From contig JAEYBE010000003.1 in the NCBI GenBank assembly GCA_023404495.1, forward strand, positions 1 to 64,000: a DNA stretch of 64,000 nt, given 5' to 3'. Numbering within the stretch: position 1 is the stretch's first letter; each line of letters starts with the position of its first letter. The translations under genes and the position numbers were made by a program. The stretch is from Actinomycetes bacterium. GTDB taxonomy: Bacteria > Actinomycetota > Thermoleophilia > Solirubrobacterales > JACPNS01. The notes under the pieces are model-generated. The model did not search any database. It worked only from the letters and a program-made list of their open reading frames with translations, and was not told the origin of the DNA. Of this stretch, positions 7,435 through 18,900 are shown piece after piece.

Positions 7435-10400
7435 ATGAAGCATTTCCGGCTCGATGCTCAGCGCTGGCTACAGCTCGCTCTGCTCACCGCGCTCGCGCTC
7501 GCGCTGGGGCTTGCCACCGCACAGCAGTCTCGCGCCGGCCTTGACACCTGGCCGACCGGAAACGGCCAAGACGGAGCCTTCACCGACCCGGGCGCCAATG
7601 GCGCGCTGAACTACTCGGCGCCGATCACTGGCGTCACCACAAATGCCTCAACCAGCACGATCACCACCGGCGCGGGCCGTGCCGGCGCGTTCAGCGCTGG
7701 ACAGACGCAGTTCAAGGCCGGGCGACTGGTCCTCGTGATCCAGTCCTCGGGGTATCCATCCGGGAGCGCAGCGAGCGGCGACCAGGGCGAGATTGACCTC
7801 TCCACCCATCAGGTCGGCCAGTTCGAGATCGCGCGCATCAACACCATCAGTGGCTCGCTGGCCGGCGGATACACGTTCACGCTCACCCAGCCGCTCGACA
7901 AGACGTACGCGGGCACCGGCGCCCAGATCGTCTCGATCCCTGAGTTCACTTCGTTCACAATCTCGACGAACCGTTCGATCGGCGCCAACGCCTGGGATGG
8001 CGACGACGGCGGCATCACGGCCTTCGTCGCTACCGGCGCAGTAACGCTGGGGACCGGAGCGGCGGTCACCGCGACCGGCGCCGGCTTCCGCGGTGGCGCG
8101 CTCGAGAATCACGGCAGCGCGCAGTACTGCACCCAGATTGACGGCGGCAACGCAGGCCGCAAGGGAGAGGGCATCGTGCTCGGCGCGTTTGGCACCGGCT
8201 TCAAGGCGATGGGCAACCGCGCCAACGGCGCTGGCGGAGGCAACTGTGAAAACGCCGGCGGCGGTGGCGGCGGAAACGGCGGCTACGGCGGTCGCGGCGG
8301 CAAGTCCTATGACTCGGCCGTGGCGCAGTATGCCGTCGGCGGTCTTGGCGGACAGCGAATCGTCTACTCACCGCTCGACCATGCGATCTTCGGCGGCGGA
8401 GGCGGAAGCGGCGACGAGAACAACAACAACGGCGGGGTCGGATCGCCCGGCGGCGGACTCGTTTTCATCCGCGGTTCGGTCCTTGCGGCGACCGGCGCGA
8501 CGATCTCGGCCAACGGTGTCGCCGGCGGCAATTCGGCGAACGTTTCGTCCGGTGACGGCGCGGGCGGTGGTGGCGCAGGCGGCGTCGTGCACGCGCGCTT
8601 CTCCGGCACGGCGAACTGCGGGTCACTGACGGCGACCGGCGGCAACGGCGGCACCGAGCGCTCGACCAGCGGCAACCACGGGCCCGGCGGTGGCGGCGGT
8701 GGTGGTCGTGTCTACTTCCAGAGCGCCGGGGGCAGCTGCGCGACGTCTGCGGCCGGGGGCGCACGCGGTGTGGCCTCAGCCACAAACGATCCGCGCGACG
8801 CCGGCCCTGGACCATCCGAGACCGCCCTCTCCGGGGGCTCCAGCGAGATCCCGTCCGGCGCGATGGTGCAGCCAGCGGGGGCGATCTCCATTCCCGCCGC
8901 GTCAGCGACCGTCGCACAGACTTCGACCTTCAGCGGAACTTCGACCGCACTGTCAACCATCCGCGTCTACATCGACGGGACGCTGCGCGGCACGACGATC
9001 AGCGATGGCTCCGGCAACTGGGTCTTCAGCGCGCCGACACTCGCCGGCGGAGCACACTCGGCTTATGTGATTCCGATCAAGCTCGGGATCGCCGGCGACC
9101 CGTCATCCACCCGAAACTTCAGCGTCGATGCGACTCCCCCGGTTGCACCGGTGATCACTACACCGAGCGGGAACATCTCGACGAACAATCCCACGCCGAC
9201 GATTTCAGGAACGGCCGAGGCCAACTCAACCGTCTCGGTTCTGGACGGAGCGACCGTGCTCGGAACTGCGCCGGTCAATGCCAGCGGGAACTGGAGCTTC
9301 ACGGTCCCGATCGCCCTGGATTCCGGCGCCCACTCGATCACGGCGTTCGCGACCGACCCGTACTCGAACGCCGGACCGGCTTCCTCGGCTAGGACGATCA
9401 CGGTCGACCTCGCCCTGCCGGCCGTGACGATCAGCGCCCCGGCAGCCTCTGCGTACGTCGCGACGACCACACCCGCAGTCGCGTTCAGTGCCAACGAGGC
9501 CGGGACCGCCACGTGTCAGATCGACAGCGGTTCCCAGGTGAGCTGCAGCTCGCCGTGGACGGCGACAAGCATGTCGCAGGGACAGCACACCGTGACGGTT
9601 CGCTGGACCGATGCGGCCGGAAACGTCGGCAGCGCGTCGCGCACATTCACCGTCGACACCGTCCAGCCGGCGATCACGATCCTCTCGCCGGCTACCAACG
9701 GCGCGTTCGTCTCCTCGACGCAGCCGGCTATCGGCTTCTCGATCAGCGACGCCAATGCGGCCGCAAGCTCGCAATGCCGGGCGGACAGCGGCAGTTTTGC
9801 TAGCTGCCAGTCGCCGTGGACCTCGCCTTCGCTCGCGCAGGGCGCGCACAGCGTCGAGGTACGCCACACCGACCTCGCAGGCAACATTCGCACCGAGTCG
9901 CGCAGCTTCGTCGTCGACACGACCGCCCCCAGCGTCGCCATCAACCAGCCTGCCAACGGCGGCTACTCAGGGTCTGCAACGCCGTCGCTCGATTTCACCG
10001 TGTCGGACACCAACCCCGGCACCAGTTACTGCCAGGTCGACGGCGGCGCCGAGGTTGCATGCTCCAACGGGGGCAACTGGCCGACACCGCTCTCAAGCGG
10101 TCAGCACACGCTCGCGATCCGACACGTCGACGCCGCGGGGAACTCGGGTGCCTCAGCATCCTCGACGTTCACGGTTGACACAACGCTCCCCGTAGTTGCC
10201 ATCCAATCGCCCACAAACGGCAGCACCGTTCTCACAACATCCCCGCAGGTCGACTTCACGGTGTCCGATCAGAACGCCGCCACCTCGTCCCTGTGCGCGA
10301 TCGATTCTTCAACGCCTACGCCATGCACTTCGCCGTTCGCGGCAGTCGGCCTATCGCAGGGCTCGCACACCGTGACCGTCACCCACGTCGATCTTGCCGG

Positions 10401-13400
10401 CAACTCGAACAGCGCGGTCGCGACCTTCGCGGTCGATTCCCTGGCGCCGGCGGCACCGACGTTCTTGAGCTCGCCGAGCAATCCGACCAACCAGTCCAGT
10501 GCGAGCTTCGGCTTCAGTGCCGCCGAAGTGGGCGGACACCTGGAATGCCAACTGGACGGCGGGTCCTGGTCGACTTGCACTTCCCCGCGCAACTTCACCT
10601 CGCTGACCGCCGGAGCGCACAGCTTCCTGGTCCGGCAGGTCGACGGCGCCGGGAACGTCGGAGATGTCGCGACCTACAACTGGCAGGTCGACACGACCGC
10701 GCCTCCCGCTCCAAACGTCTCCGGACCCAGCGGAGTGAGCGGGGCGACGAATGAAGTGATCACGTTCTACAACGCCGAACAGGGAGTGACTTTCACCTGC
10801 CAGTTGGACAGTCAACCGGCCGTCAGCTGCACTTCTCCGTATTCGATCGGACCGCTCTCGGACGGCGCCCACACGCTCACGGTCGTCTCGACGGACGCCG
10901 CCGGCAACTCAAGCGCTCCGACGGTGCTCAACTGGACGACCGATGCCGGCGCCTTCAGCGTCGCGATCGACAATGGACCGGTCGGCCTCAGCGGCAGCGC
11001 TTCGGGCAGCTTCTTCTTCAGCAGCACGGTCGACGGTGCGACCTTCTATTGCTCGCTTGACGGCGCGACCGCCGCACCGTGCTCGCCCCCCTTCAACTAT
11101 TCCGGTCTTGCGGATTCTGCGCACAGCTTCAGCGTGTACGCAGAAAAAGAAAGCCAGACAACCGCAACGGTCTCGCGCAGCTGGACGATCGACTCCACGG
11201 CGCCGAGTCTCACGGTCTCATCGCCGGCAGCCGCGAGCACCTCGGGGGCCTACCCCGCCGTGCAGTTCTCGGCCTCTGACGCCGGCGGCAGCGTGAGCGT
11301 CACCTGCAAGCTCGACTCCGCCCCCGCAGTCGCCTGCACGACCGGCCATCAACTCGCAAACCTCAGCAATGGCTCACACACCGTGACCGTGACGGCCACG
11401 GACCTCGCCGGCAACTCGACCGCAGTGGCGCGAACTTGGACGGTCGACAAGGTCGCCCCGGACACAACGATCACCTCGTCACCGAGCGCGTCCACCACGA
11501 GCGCCACCGCAGACTTCGAGTTCGTCTCCAACGAGTCGCCGAGCAGCTTCGAGTGCCGCCTTGACGGCGGGGCCTGGGCGGCGTGCACAAGCCCAAGGCA
11601 GGTCACGGTCTCCGAGGGAACGCACAACTTCTCGGTGCGCGCCGTCGATGGGGTCGGGAACATCGACCCCACGCCCGCGAGCTTCAGTTGGGTGCGAGAC
11701 ACGAGCGCCCCGGCAGCGCCCTCAATCACGAGCGACCCTGAACTTCTGACCGGCGAGACGACGCTGATGTTCACCGGCAAGGCCGAGGGCAACAGCGACG
11801 TAAAGGTGTATTTCAACGGCAACCTGATGGGCGGAAACGCGGCCTCTTCGGACGGCAACTGGTTTGCCTGGTTTGCCGACCTCGAGGACGGCACCTACAC
11901 CGTCCGTGCGACCGCCACGGATGCGGCCGGAAACGTCAGTCCGCTGAGCAATCCGGTCTCACTGACGATCGACACCGCGCCGCCGACGGTGCAGATTAGC
12001 GGGCCGGCCGAGGGCGCGCTCGTGAACTCTCCGAATGTCTCCTTCAGTGGCTCAGATGCCGCGTCGGACGTGCGATTCGAGTGCGAAGTCGACGACCTCA
12101 CGACCAACGCCGATGTCCCCGCCTATGAGCAGTGCTACCCGCCGCTCTTCTCACCGACACTCGTGAGCAATCGCCAGTACCAGGTGACCGTGCGCGCGAT
12201 CGACGAACTTGAGAACTATGCAACGGCCGCGGTGACGTTCAACTACGACAGCACGCCCCCGGCTCGCCCGACAATCACCACACCGGCGGCAGATACGTCC
12301 ACCAGCGCTGCTCCGGTGACGATCGGCGGCGCCGCCGAATCCGGCTCGGTCGTGACTGTCTACGTCGACGGCACCGCGCGTCCAGCGACCACCGCCGCAA
12401 GCGGCGGCTCCTGGAGTTACACATTCAGCCCGGACCTGGCGGAACAAGCCTCCCCGTACTCGATCCACGTGGTGGCACGCGACGCCGCCGGCAACGACAG
12501 CCTCGCGTCGCTGACGCGTTCGATCACCGTCGATCGGACCGCACCGGCCAAGCCGGTGATCAGCTCCCCTGCCGGCGGCAGCGGGACCAACAACTCCAAG
12601 CCACCGATCTCCGGCACGGCAGAGGCAGGCAGCACGCTGAAGCTGACGATCGACCTTGCGACCGTCGACGTTGCGGTCAGCGGTGGCGGCACCTGGACGT
12701 ACACGCCGCCGGTCGCGCTGACCAACGGATCGCACACCCTCTCGGCCAAAGCAGTCGACGCGGCCGGCAACCAGAGTCCAGTCAGCGATTCAGTCTCATT
12801 CACGGTCGACAACCAACCTCCGAGCGTCGGAATCTCAAGTCCCGCGAGCGGCGCGCAGATCAGCTCGACATCGGTGACCGCGGCGTTCACCGCGACCGAC
12901 AACGATGCCTTCACGCTCGTCTGCAAACTCGACGGCGACACGGTCTCACCCTGCGCAACGCCGAGCAAGCTGCTCACCGGCCTTGGCCAGGGCGGACACA
13001 GCTTCGCGATTCAGGCCACCGACGTCGGTGGAAACGTCGCGTCAGCGTCCGTCAGCTTCACGGTCGACACCGTGGCACCCGCCGCACCGACGATTGTCGA
13101 ACCGTCTGCAGACGCCTACTTCTCAGGCACACAGGTGCTCGTCAGCGGAGCAGCCGAGAGCGCCGCAAGCGTTCAATTGACTCTCTCGAGCGGACCCTCA
13201 AGCACAGTCCAAGCGGGCCCGAGCGGCAGCTGGTCGAAGACCTTCAACGGACTCGCCGACGGCACCTACAGCGTGACTGCGGTAGCCATCGATGCCGCCG
13301 GCAACACAAGCCCTTCGGCCCAGCGCACCTTCACGATCGACAACGCTGCTCCCAGCGCGCCGGTGATCGACACGCCCACCGATGGCGCCGAGATGACTTC

Positions 13401-15855
13401 GCTTTCGTCGGTCAGCGGTCACGGGGCCGAGCCGGGCGCGACGGTCGACCTCTCGATCGGATCGGACGGTGGCTCGACGGTTGCCGATCTGAGCGGTAAC
13501 TGGTCGCTCGCGCTGAGCCCGGCGATCACGACCAACGGCGACCTCTCGATCACGGCGCGCCAGAGCGACCGCGCCGGAAACCCGAGTGCCGCCGCGGCGA
13601 TCGGAGTGCGCATCGATTCAACCGCGCCGGTGGTGGCGATTTCGAGCCCCGCCGCTTCTGGTTACGTCACAAGTTCGACCCCGTCGGTCACTTTCAGCGT
13701 GACCGACGCGAGTTCTGCGATCACGCGCCAGTGCCGTGTCTCGACCGGCAGCTTCACGTCCTGCACGAGCCCGTGGACCGCCCCCACGCTTGGCGAAGGC
13801 TCGCATACGGTTGAGGTTCGCGCGACCGACGGCGCCGGCAACCAGTCGACGCAATCCGTCACCTTCACCGTCGACACGATCGCGCCGGAGACGCAGTTCA
13901 GCGGAACGTTGCCAGGCCAGAGCGCCGCTGGAACGGTCGACAAGAGCCTCACGCCCACGTTCGCATTCAGCTCGCCCGACGGCACCGCCACGTTCCGTTG
14001 CTCGATCGACAACGGTCCGTATGTCGTCTGCACCTCGCCGCGCACGCTCGAAGCGCTGACAAACGGCTCGCACACCTTCCGAGTCCGCGCTGTCGATGCG
14101 GCCGGCAATCAGGACGCGACTCCGGCCGAATGGACGTGGACCGTCGACTCGATCGCGCCGGCAAAACCGGTGATCACCGATCCGTTGGCCAGTGCGGCGC
14201 TCTCTGTCAACAAGCCGCCGATCACGGGCACCGCCGAGCCGTTGAGCACCGTGACTGTGCGCGTGGACGGCTCCGCGATCGGAACCACAGCGACGGACAT
14301 CTCCGGCAACTGGAGCTTCACGCCGAGCGCTGCGATCGCGGACGGGCCGCGTTTGCTGACGGCGACCGCCACTGATGCGGCGCAGAACATCTCGCCGCTG
14401 TCGACCGCCGTCCCGGTGACGATCGACGCCGTCGACCCGGCGGTGACGATCACCGGGAAGCCGGCTTCGCTCTCCAACGACACGACGCCGAACTTCGATT
14501 TCGAAGCGAGCGAGGACGCGACCTTCCGCTGCTCGCTCGACAGCCCGAGCTACATCGCCTGCGGATCCGGATTCTTCGAATTGACCGGCAGCTCCAGCTA
14601 CCAGACGGCGCTCAGCCAAGGCGCGCACACCTTCAAGGTGATTGCGACCGACCGCGGTGGGCGCGATAGCGAGCCAGAAGTCTGGAGCTGGTCGATCGAC
14701 TCGATTGCCCCACCAAAGCCGACGATCGGCGACCCGGTGAGCGCGATCCCCGCGACCGTCCTGACCGACACGACGCCCGCCATCTCTGGTACCGCGGAGG
14801 CGGGATCCGAAGTCAACGTCTACTTTGGCGCAACCCTCGTTGGCAGCACAACCGCCGCGGTCGGAGGTGGCTGGAGCGTGACGAGCGGGTCGCTCGCCGA
14901 TGGCAGCTACACCGCCAAAGCGACGGCGACCGACAGTGCCGGAAACGTCAGCGTCGACTCCGATCCGGTGACGTTCGTGATCGACACCACGGCACCGGTC
15001 GGCTCGGTCTCACAACAAGCGGGGAGCGGCCAGAACGGCGCCAAGCCAGTGTTCCTGATCGCGTCAAACGACCTTGCTGCGACCTACAAGTGCTCGATCG
15101 ACGGATCCACGGCGGCATCGTGCACCTCGCCCTACACGCCGGCGCAATCGCTGGCGGCCGGTGTACACACCCTCGTCGTGACGTTCACCGACAGTGTCGG
15201 CAACGCGAGCCAGCAGTCGCTCCAGTTCACGGCCACCAGCGCTCCGCCCGCGCCGACACCGGTCGACCCGGTGCCGACCGCGTGTTTCCCGAAGGGCGTA
15301 ACGATCACCGACCTTGCGGTCGCTGGCTCGAAGGTGAAGCTGACCGGGTATGCGCGCCTGCAGTACGCCGGCCAGCCGGTCGAGATCTACTACCGGGCCA
15401 GCAGCAAGAAGCCGGTGGCACGAAGCGTCGTCGGAGCCGACGGCTCCTTCAGCACGAGCTTCAAGGCCCCGGCGAAGAAGCTGCGCGCGTCGAAGAAGTC
15501 GGCCTACAACGTCAAGATCGGCTCGGTCACCACAGCTTGGACGCAGCTGACGCGGCGCATGGCAACGACAACGGCCGCCCACACCGGCGGCAGGCTGACC
15601 ATCAAGGGCGCCGTCACCAAGCCGCTGTTCCCGAAGGCCACCGCGACGATCAACGCACGTACAGGATGCGCCGGGGCTTGGACAAAGCTCGGGTCAGCGA
15701 AGATCAACGCAAGCGGCAAGTTCAGCTTCAACCTCTCGTACACACCGGTCACGGGCGTCGTCTTCGTGAAGGTCGACGCAGTCGTCGGGAGCAAACCGAA
15801 GAAGCCAAAGAAGATCAAGACCAGTTCGTTCGTGATCCCAGTCGTCGTCAAGTAG
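7435..15855 (+). CDS. Giant secreted Ig-repeat protein 1
   Basis: From the ATG at 7435 (GAGG 12 nt upstream; the ATG at 7417 is the alternative) this is 2806 residues. A signal peptide (about 1-34, ALLTALALALGLATA) is followed by an N-terminal domain ending in GFRGG and a Gly-rich segment with AIFGGGGGSGDENN. About 24 Ig-like modules of 80-95 residues then run from about residue 480 to 2610. One module type is Cys-free, with SGTAE...GNW. The other carries a close Cys pair (as in CQIDSGSQVSC) and usually ends in TVDTxAP. A basic ~190-residue C-terminal domain (from TACFPKG to VIPVVVK) closes the protein. There is no LPXTG motif and no C-terminal membrane helix. The head domain resembles that of large myxobacterial AgmC-type proteins as I recall them. 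Likely cell-surface or matrix protein; the binding target is unknown. Confidence 0.9.
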   Translation: MKHFRLDAQRWLQLALLTALALALGLATAQQSRAGLDTWPTGNGQDGAFTDPGANGALNYSAPITGVTTNASTSTITTGAGRAGAFSAGQTQFKAGRLVLVIQSSGYPSGSAASGDQGEIDLSTHQVGQFEIARINTISGSLAGGYTFTLTQPLDKTYAGTGAQIVSIPEFTSFTISTNRSIGANAWDGDDGGITAFVATGAVTLGTGAAVTATGAGFRGGALENHGSAQYCTQIDGGNAGRKGEGIVLGAFGTGFKAMGNRANGAGGGNCENAGGGGGGNGGYGGRGGKSYDSAVAQYAVGGLGGQRIVYSPLDHAIFGGGGGSGDENNNNGGVGSPGGGLVFIRGSVLAATGATISANGVAGGNSANVSSGDGAGGGGAGGVVHARFSGTANCGSLTATGGNGGTERSTSGNHGPGGGGGGGRVYFQSAGGSCATSAAGGARGVASATNDPRDAGPGPSETALSGGSSEIPSGAMVQPAGAISIPAASATVAQTSTFSGTSTALSTIRVYIDGTLRGTTISDGSGNWVFSAPTLAGGAHSAYVIPIKLGIAGDPSSTRNFSVDATPPVAPVITTPSGNISTNNPTPTISGTAEANSTVSVLDGATVLGTAPVNASGNWSFTVPIALDSGAHSITAFATDPYSNAGPASSARTITVDLALPAVTISAPAASAYVATTTPAVAFSANEAGTATCQIDSGSQVSCSSPWTATSMSQGQHTVTVRWTDAAGNVGSASRTFTVDTVQPAITILSPATNGAFVSSTQPAIGFSISDANAAASSQCRADSGSFASCQSPWTSPSLAQGAHSVEVRHTDLAGNIRTESRSFVVDTTAPSVAINQPANGGYSGSATPSLDFTVSDTNPGTSYCQVDGGAEVACSNGGNWPTPLSSGQHTLAIRHVDAAGNSGASASSTFTVDTTLPVVAIQSPTNGSTVLTTSPQVDFTVSDQNAATSSLCAIDSSTPTPCTSPFAAVGLSQGSHTVTVTHVDLAGNSNSAVATFAVDSLAPAAPTFLSSPSNPTNQSSASFGFSAAEVGGHLECQLDGGSWSTCTSPRNFTSLTAGAHSFLVRQVDGAGNVGDVATYNWQVDTTAPPAPNVSGPSGVSGATNEVITFYNAEQGVTFTCQLDSQPAVSCTSPYSIGPLSDGAHTLTVVSTDAAGNSSAPTVLNWTTDAGAFSVAIDNGPVGLSGSASGSFFFSSTVDGATFYCSLDGATAAPCSPPFNYSGLADSAHSFSVYAEKESQTTATVSRSWTIDSTAPSLTVSSPAAASTSGAYPAVQFSASDAGGSVSVTCKLDSAPAVACTTGHQLANLSNGSHTVTVTATDLAGNSTAVARTWTVDKVAPDTTITSSPSASTTSATADFEFVSNESPSSFECRLDGGAWAACTSPRQVTVSEGTHNFSVRAVDGVGNIDPTPASFSWVRDTSAPAAPSITSDPELLTGETTLMFTGKAEGNSDVKVYFNGNLMGGNAASSDGNWFAWFADLEDGTYTVRATATDAAGNVSPLSNPVSLTIDTAPPTVQISGPAEGALVNSPNVSFSGSDAASDVRFECEVDDLTTNADVPAYEQCYPPLFSPTLVSNRQYQVTVRAIDELENYATAAVTFNYDSTPPARPTITTPAADTSTSAAPVTIGGAAESGSVVTVYVDGTARPATTAASGGSWSYTFSPDLAEQASPYSIHVVARDAAGNDSLASLTRSITVDRTAPAKPVISSPAGGSGTNNSKPPISGTAEAGSTLKLTIDLATVDVAVSGGGTWTYTPPVALTNGSHTLSAKAVDAAGNQSPVSDSVSFTVDNQPPSVGISSPASGAQISSTSVTAAFTATDNDAFTLVCKLDGDTVSPCATPSKLLTGLGQGGHSFAIQATDVGGNVASASVSFTVDTVAPAAPTIVEPSADAYFSGTQVLVSGAAESAASVQLTLSSGPSSTVQAGPSGSWSKTFNGLADGTYSVTAVAIDAAGNTSPSAQRTFTIDNAAPSAPVIDTPTDGAEMTSLSSVSGHGAEPGATVDLSIGSDGGSTVADLSGNWSLALSPAITTNGDLSITARQSDRAGNPSAAAAIGVRIDSTAPVVAISSPAASGYVTSSTPSVTFSVTDASSAITRQCRVSTGSFTSCTSPWTAPTLGEGSHTVEVRATDGAGNQSTQSVTFTVDTIAPETQFSGTLPGQSAAGTVDKSLTPTFAFSSPDGTATFRCSIDNGPYVVCTSPRTLEALTNGSHTFRVRAVDAAGNQDATPAEWTWTVDSIAPAKPVITDPLASAALSVNKPPITGTAEPLSTVTVRVDGSAIGTTATDISGNWSFTPSAAIADGPRLLTATATDAAQNISPLSTAVPVTIDAVDPAVTITGKPASLSNDTTPNFDFEASEDATFRCSLDSPSYIACGSGFFELTGSSSYQTALSQGAHTFKVIATDRGGRDSEPEVWSWSIDSIAPPKPTIGDPVSAIPATVLTDTTPAISGTAEAGSEVNVYFGATLVGSTTAAVGGGWSVTSGSLADGSYTAKATATDSAGNVSVDSDPVTFVIDTTAPVGSVSQQAGSGQNGAKPVFLIASNDLAATYKCSIDGSTAASCTSPYTPAQSLAAGVHTLVVTFTDSVGNASQQSLQFTATSAPPAPTPVDPVPTACFPKGVTITDLAVAGSKVKLTGYARLQYAGQPVEIYYRASSKKPVARSVVGADGSFSTSFKAPAKKLRASKKSAYNVKIGSVTTAWTQLTRRMATTTAAHTGGRLTIKGAVTKPLFPKATATINARTGCAGAWTKLGSAKINASGKFSFNLSYTPVTGVVFVKVDAVVGSKPKKPKKIKTSSFVIPVVVK

Positions 15856-15948
15856 GGCCTCGCGTAGCCGCATCCAAGCCGGCGCGGCTGCGCGAAAATG
15901 TCCTCGGCGACGGGAAACTGTTGGCGCCGGGAGATGTTCTACGCAGTG

Positions 15949-18900
15949 ATGACACCCGCCAAAGCAAGCAAGGCCCCCATGCTCTTCGCGTGGCTGGTGA
16001 TCGGCGCGCTCGCATTGTTGATCGCGACATCACGCGCGCACGCCGCACTCGACACCTACGCGCTCGGTGACGCGCACGAGGGCGCAGTAACGGTGACTGA
16101 AGGCTCGCCCCTCAATCACGTCGCGCCGCTCGCGCTGAGCGCCGGCGCGGGCGATACGACGCTTTCCACCGGGCCCGTTCGTGCCGGCGCTTCAGGATCG
16201 GATTCGACCACAGGGTCGCCCGCACAGACGCAGTTCGAAATCGGTCGCCTCGTGCTGATCATCCAGAGCGCCGGGATCACCCCTCCGCCTTCCAGCGGCG
16301 ATCAGACCCCGATCGACCTATCGGCTTCGAGTTCTGGCAGCTGGGAGCTCGCGCGAATCGCGGCGATCAGCGGAGATCCCGGGAGCGGCCTCAGCCTCGA
16401 GCTGGATGAGCCACTTGAGAGCGACTACGCATCCGCCGGAGCCCAGGTCGTGGCGATCCCGGAGTTTTCCACCGTGAACGTCGAAGTTGGCGGCGAATGG
16501 CTCGCCAATCCATGGGACGGTTCGAGCGGAGGCATCACTGCGTTCCTCGCCGCTGGAGCGGTGGTCGTGGACGGCTCGATCGGAGCCGACGCCGCTGGAT
16601 TTCGCGGTGGCCTGCTGCACAACGGTGACGCCTCCGGCTGCACCCAGCTTGATGGCGAGACCGGCGGCGGCAAGGGCGAAGGCTTGGTCGCCGGCGTGTA
16701 TCCCGGATCAAGCACAACGAACGCATCTCGCGGCAATCTCGCCAACGGCGCGGGCGGCGGCAACTGCTCCAACGCCGGTGGCGGCGGCGGATCCAATGCC
16801 GGAGCCGGCGGCGGCGGCGGATATTCCTTCGACGACTCGCGCGACGTCGGCGGCATGGGCGGCGCAAAGCTTGTCTACTCGGCGATTGACCGCGCGATCT
16901 TCGGCGGTGGCGGCGGGGCCGGCGACGAGAACAATGAGAATGGTGGCGGTGGCGGTGCGGGCGGCGGCTTCGTGTTCGTGCGCGGAGAATCGCTTTCCGG
17001 CAGCGGCTCGATCAGCGCCGATGGCGGTGCTGGCTCGGCTTCGGCGCCGGAGGCCGCGAGCGACGGCGCCGGCGGAGGCGGAGCTGGCGGGGTTGTGAGC
17101 GCTCGCTTCGCCGGGAGTGCCGGCTGCGGCGTGATCACGGCAAATGGCGGTGCGGGCGGCAACGAGTTGTCCGAGGGCGGCGTCCACGGCCCGGGAGGAG
17201 GAGGCGGCGGCGGGATCGTGCTCCTACAGGCTTCTGCAGGCTCATGCACCACCTCCGCAGACAACGGCGTGGCGGGCGTGGCGATCAACGGCGTCGATGG
17301 CTTTCGCGGCTCGACGCCGACAGCCTCCGGCGACCCACAAAGCGCCGGAAGCTCGGAGCCGCCGCCGGCCGGCGGCTTTGCGGCACCGGCAGTCACGCTC
17401 GATTCACCGACAGAGGGCGCCGTGACCAACGATGCGACGCCAACCGTCAGCGGCACAAGCCAGCCGTTCGCACGAATCCGGATCGTCGTCGACTCAAGCT
17501 CGAAATACGACGTGACCGCCGGCGCGGACGGCGGCTGGAGCTGGCAGCCGGCGTCGGATTTGGACGACGGCGCGCACACGGTTCGCGTGCGAGCGATCGT
17601 CTCCGGGATCGCTGGACCCGCCGAGCAGCGCTCGTTCACGATTGACACCATTGCGCCCGAAGCACCGAGCGTGTCGGGGCCCGGCTCGCCGACGAACTCG
17701 ACCGAAGCTGATGTTGCATTCAGCGCCGGGGCCGGAACCGACTACCTGATGTGCGCACTCGACTTGGAATCGCCGGCCGCCTGTCCGTCCTCGCCCGCGG
17801 AGCTCGATTCTCTGACTGACGCGGAGCACACGTTTACGGTCACGGCGTTCGACTCGGCCGGCAACAGCACGTCGACGACTGTTACCTGGACCGTCGACAC
17901 GATCGCACCGGGTGAGCCCGTGATCGAGTCACCGGCGGACCAGTCGGTTCTGCAGGATTCAACTCCCCAGATCTCCGGCACTGCCGAGGACGGAGCAACT
18001 GTGCGCGTATATGTCGACGGGAACCTCGACGGCCAAGCGAACGCAATCGGCGGCAATTGGACGCGGTCGGTCGCGACATCGCTGTCGGATGCCGAACACA
18101 CCTTCACCGCCACGGCGACCGACGCCGCGGGAAACGTTTCGGACCTCTCGGCCGCGATCGAGACTCGCATCGACGCGGCCGACCCTGTCGCCCTGATTCA
18201 GGGCAAGCCCGGTGCCGTCGTGAACAGCGCGAGCGCAACCTTCAACTTCACGGCGGATGAAGCTGCGACCTTCACTTGCAGCCTTGACGGATCGCCGTTC
18301 GGCAACTGCAGCCCGCCGGTGCTGCTGCCGGGCCTTGCCGACGGTACGCACACCTTTCGCGTGATCGCGCTCGACGTCAGCGGACACGCTTCGATGATCG
18401 CCGCTCACACCTGGAAGATCGACACAACGCCGCCGGCCATAATCGTTACGCAGGATTCTCCGCCACCTGGCGTCAGTCCGATATTCACCTTCGCCTCCAA
18501 TGAATCCGGCACCACTTACAAGTGCCGCATCAATGGTTCCGGTGGGTTTCTCACGTGTAGCTCCCCGTTCAACGCGCCGGCACTCCCGATTGGATCGCAC
18601 ACACTCGAACTGCGTGCAACCGATTCAGTGGGCAACACCGCCGCAAAGACGGTGCCGTTCACAGTCAGGAGCACCGCGGTAGATCCTCCGGTGAACCCAA
18701 ATCCGCCGGCAACCACATGCGAAGGGTTCGGGAACACCCCCGGGATTCCGCCGCAGGTTGCGTTGACGGCGGTGGCACGCGGATCCGGCAGGCGCATCGC
18801 GTTCACAGTCAACTCCGACATCCGAGCAATCGTTCGCCTATCTCTCAAGCGCAACGCGAAGACTCAAGTTACGGCAGTCGCCGCGCTTCGCGTCGGTCGT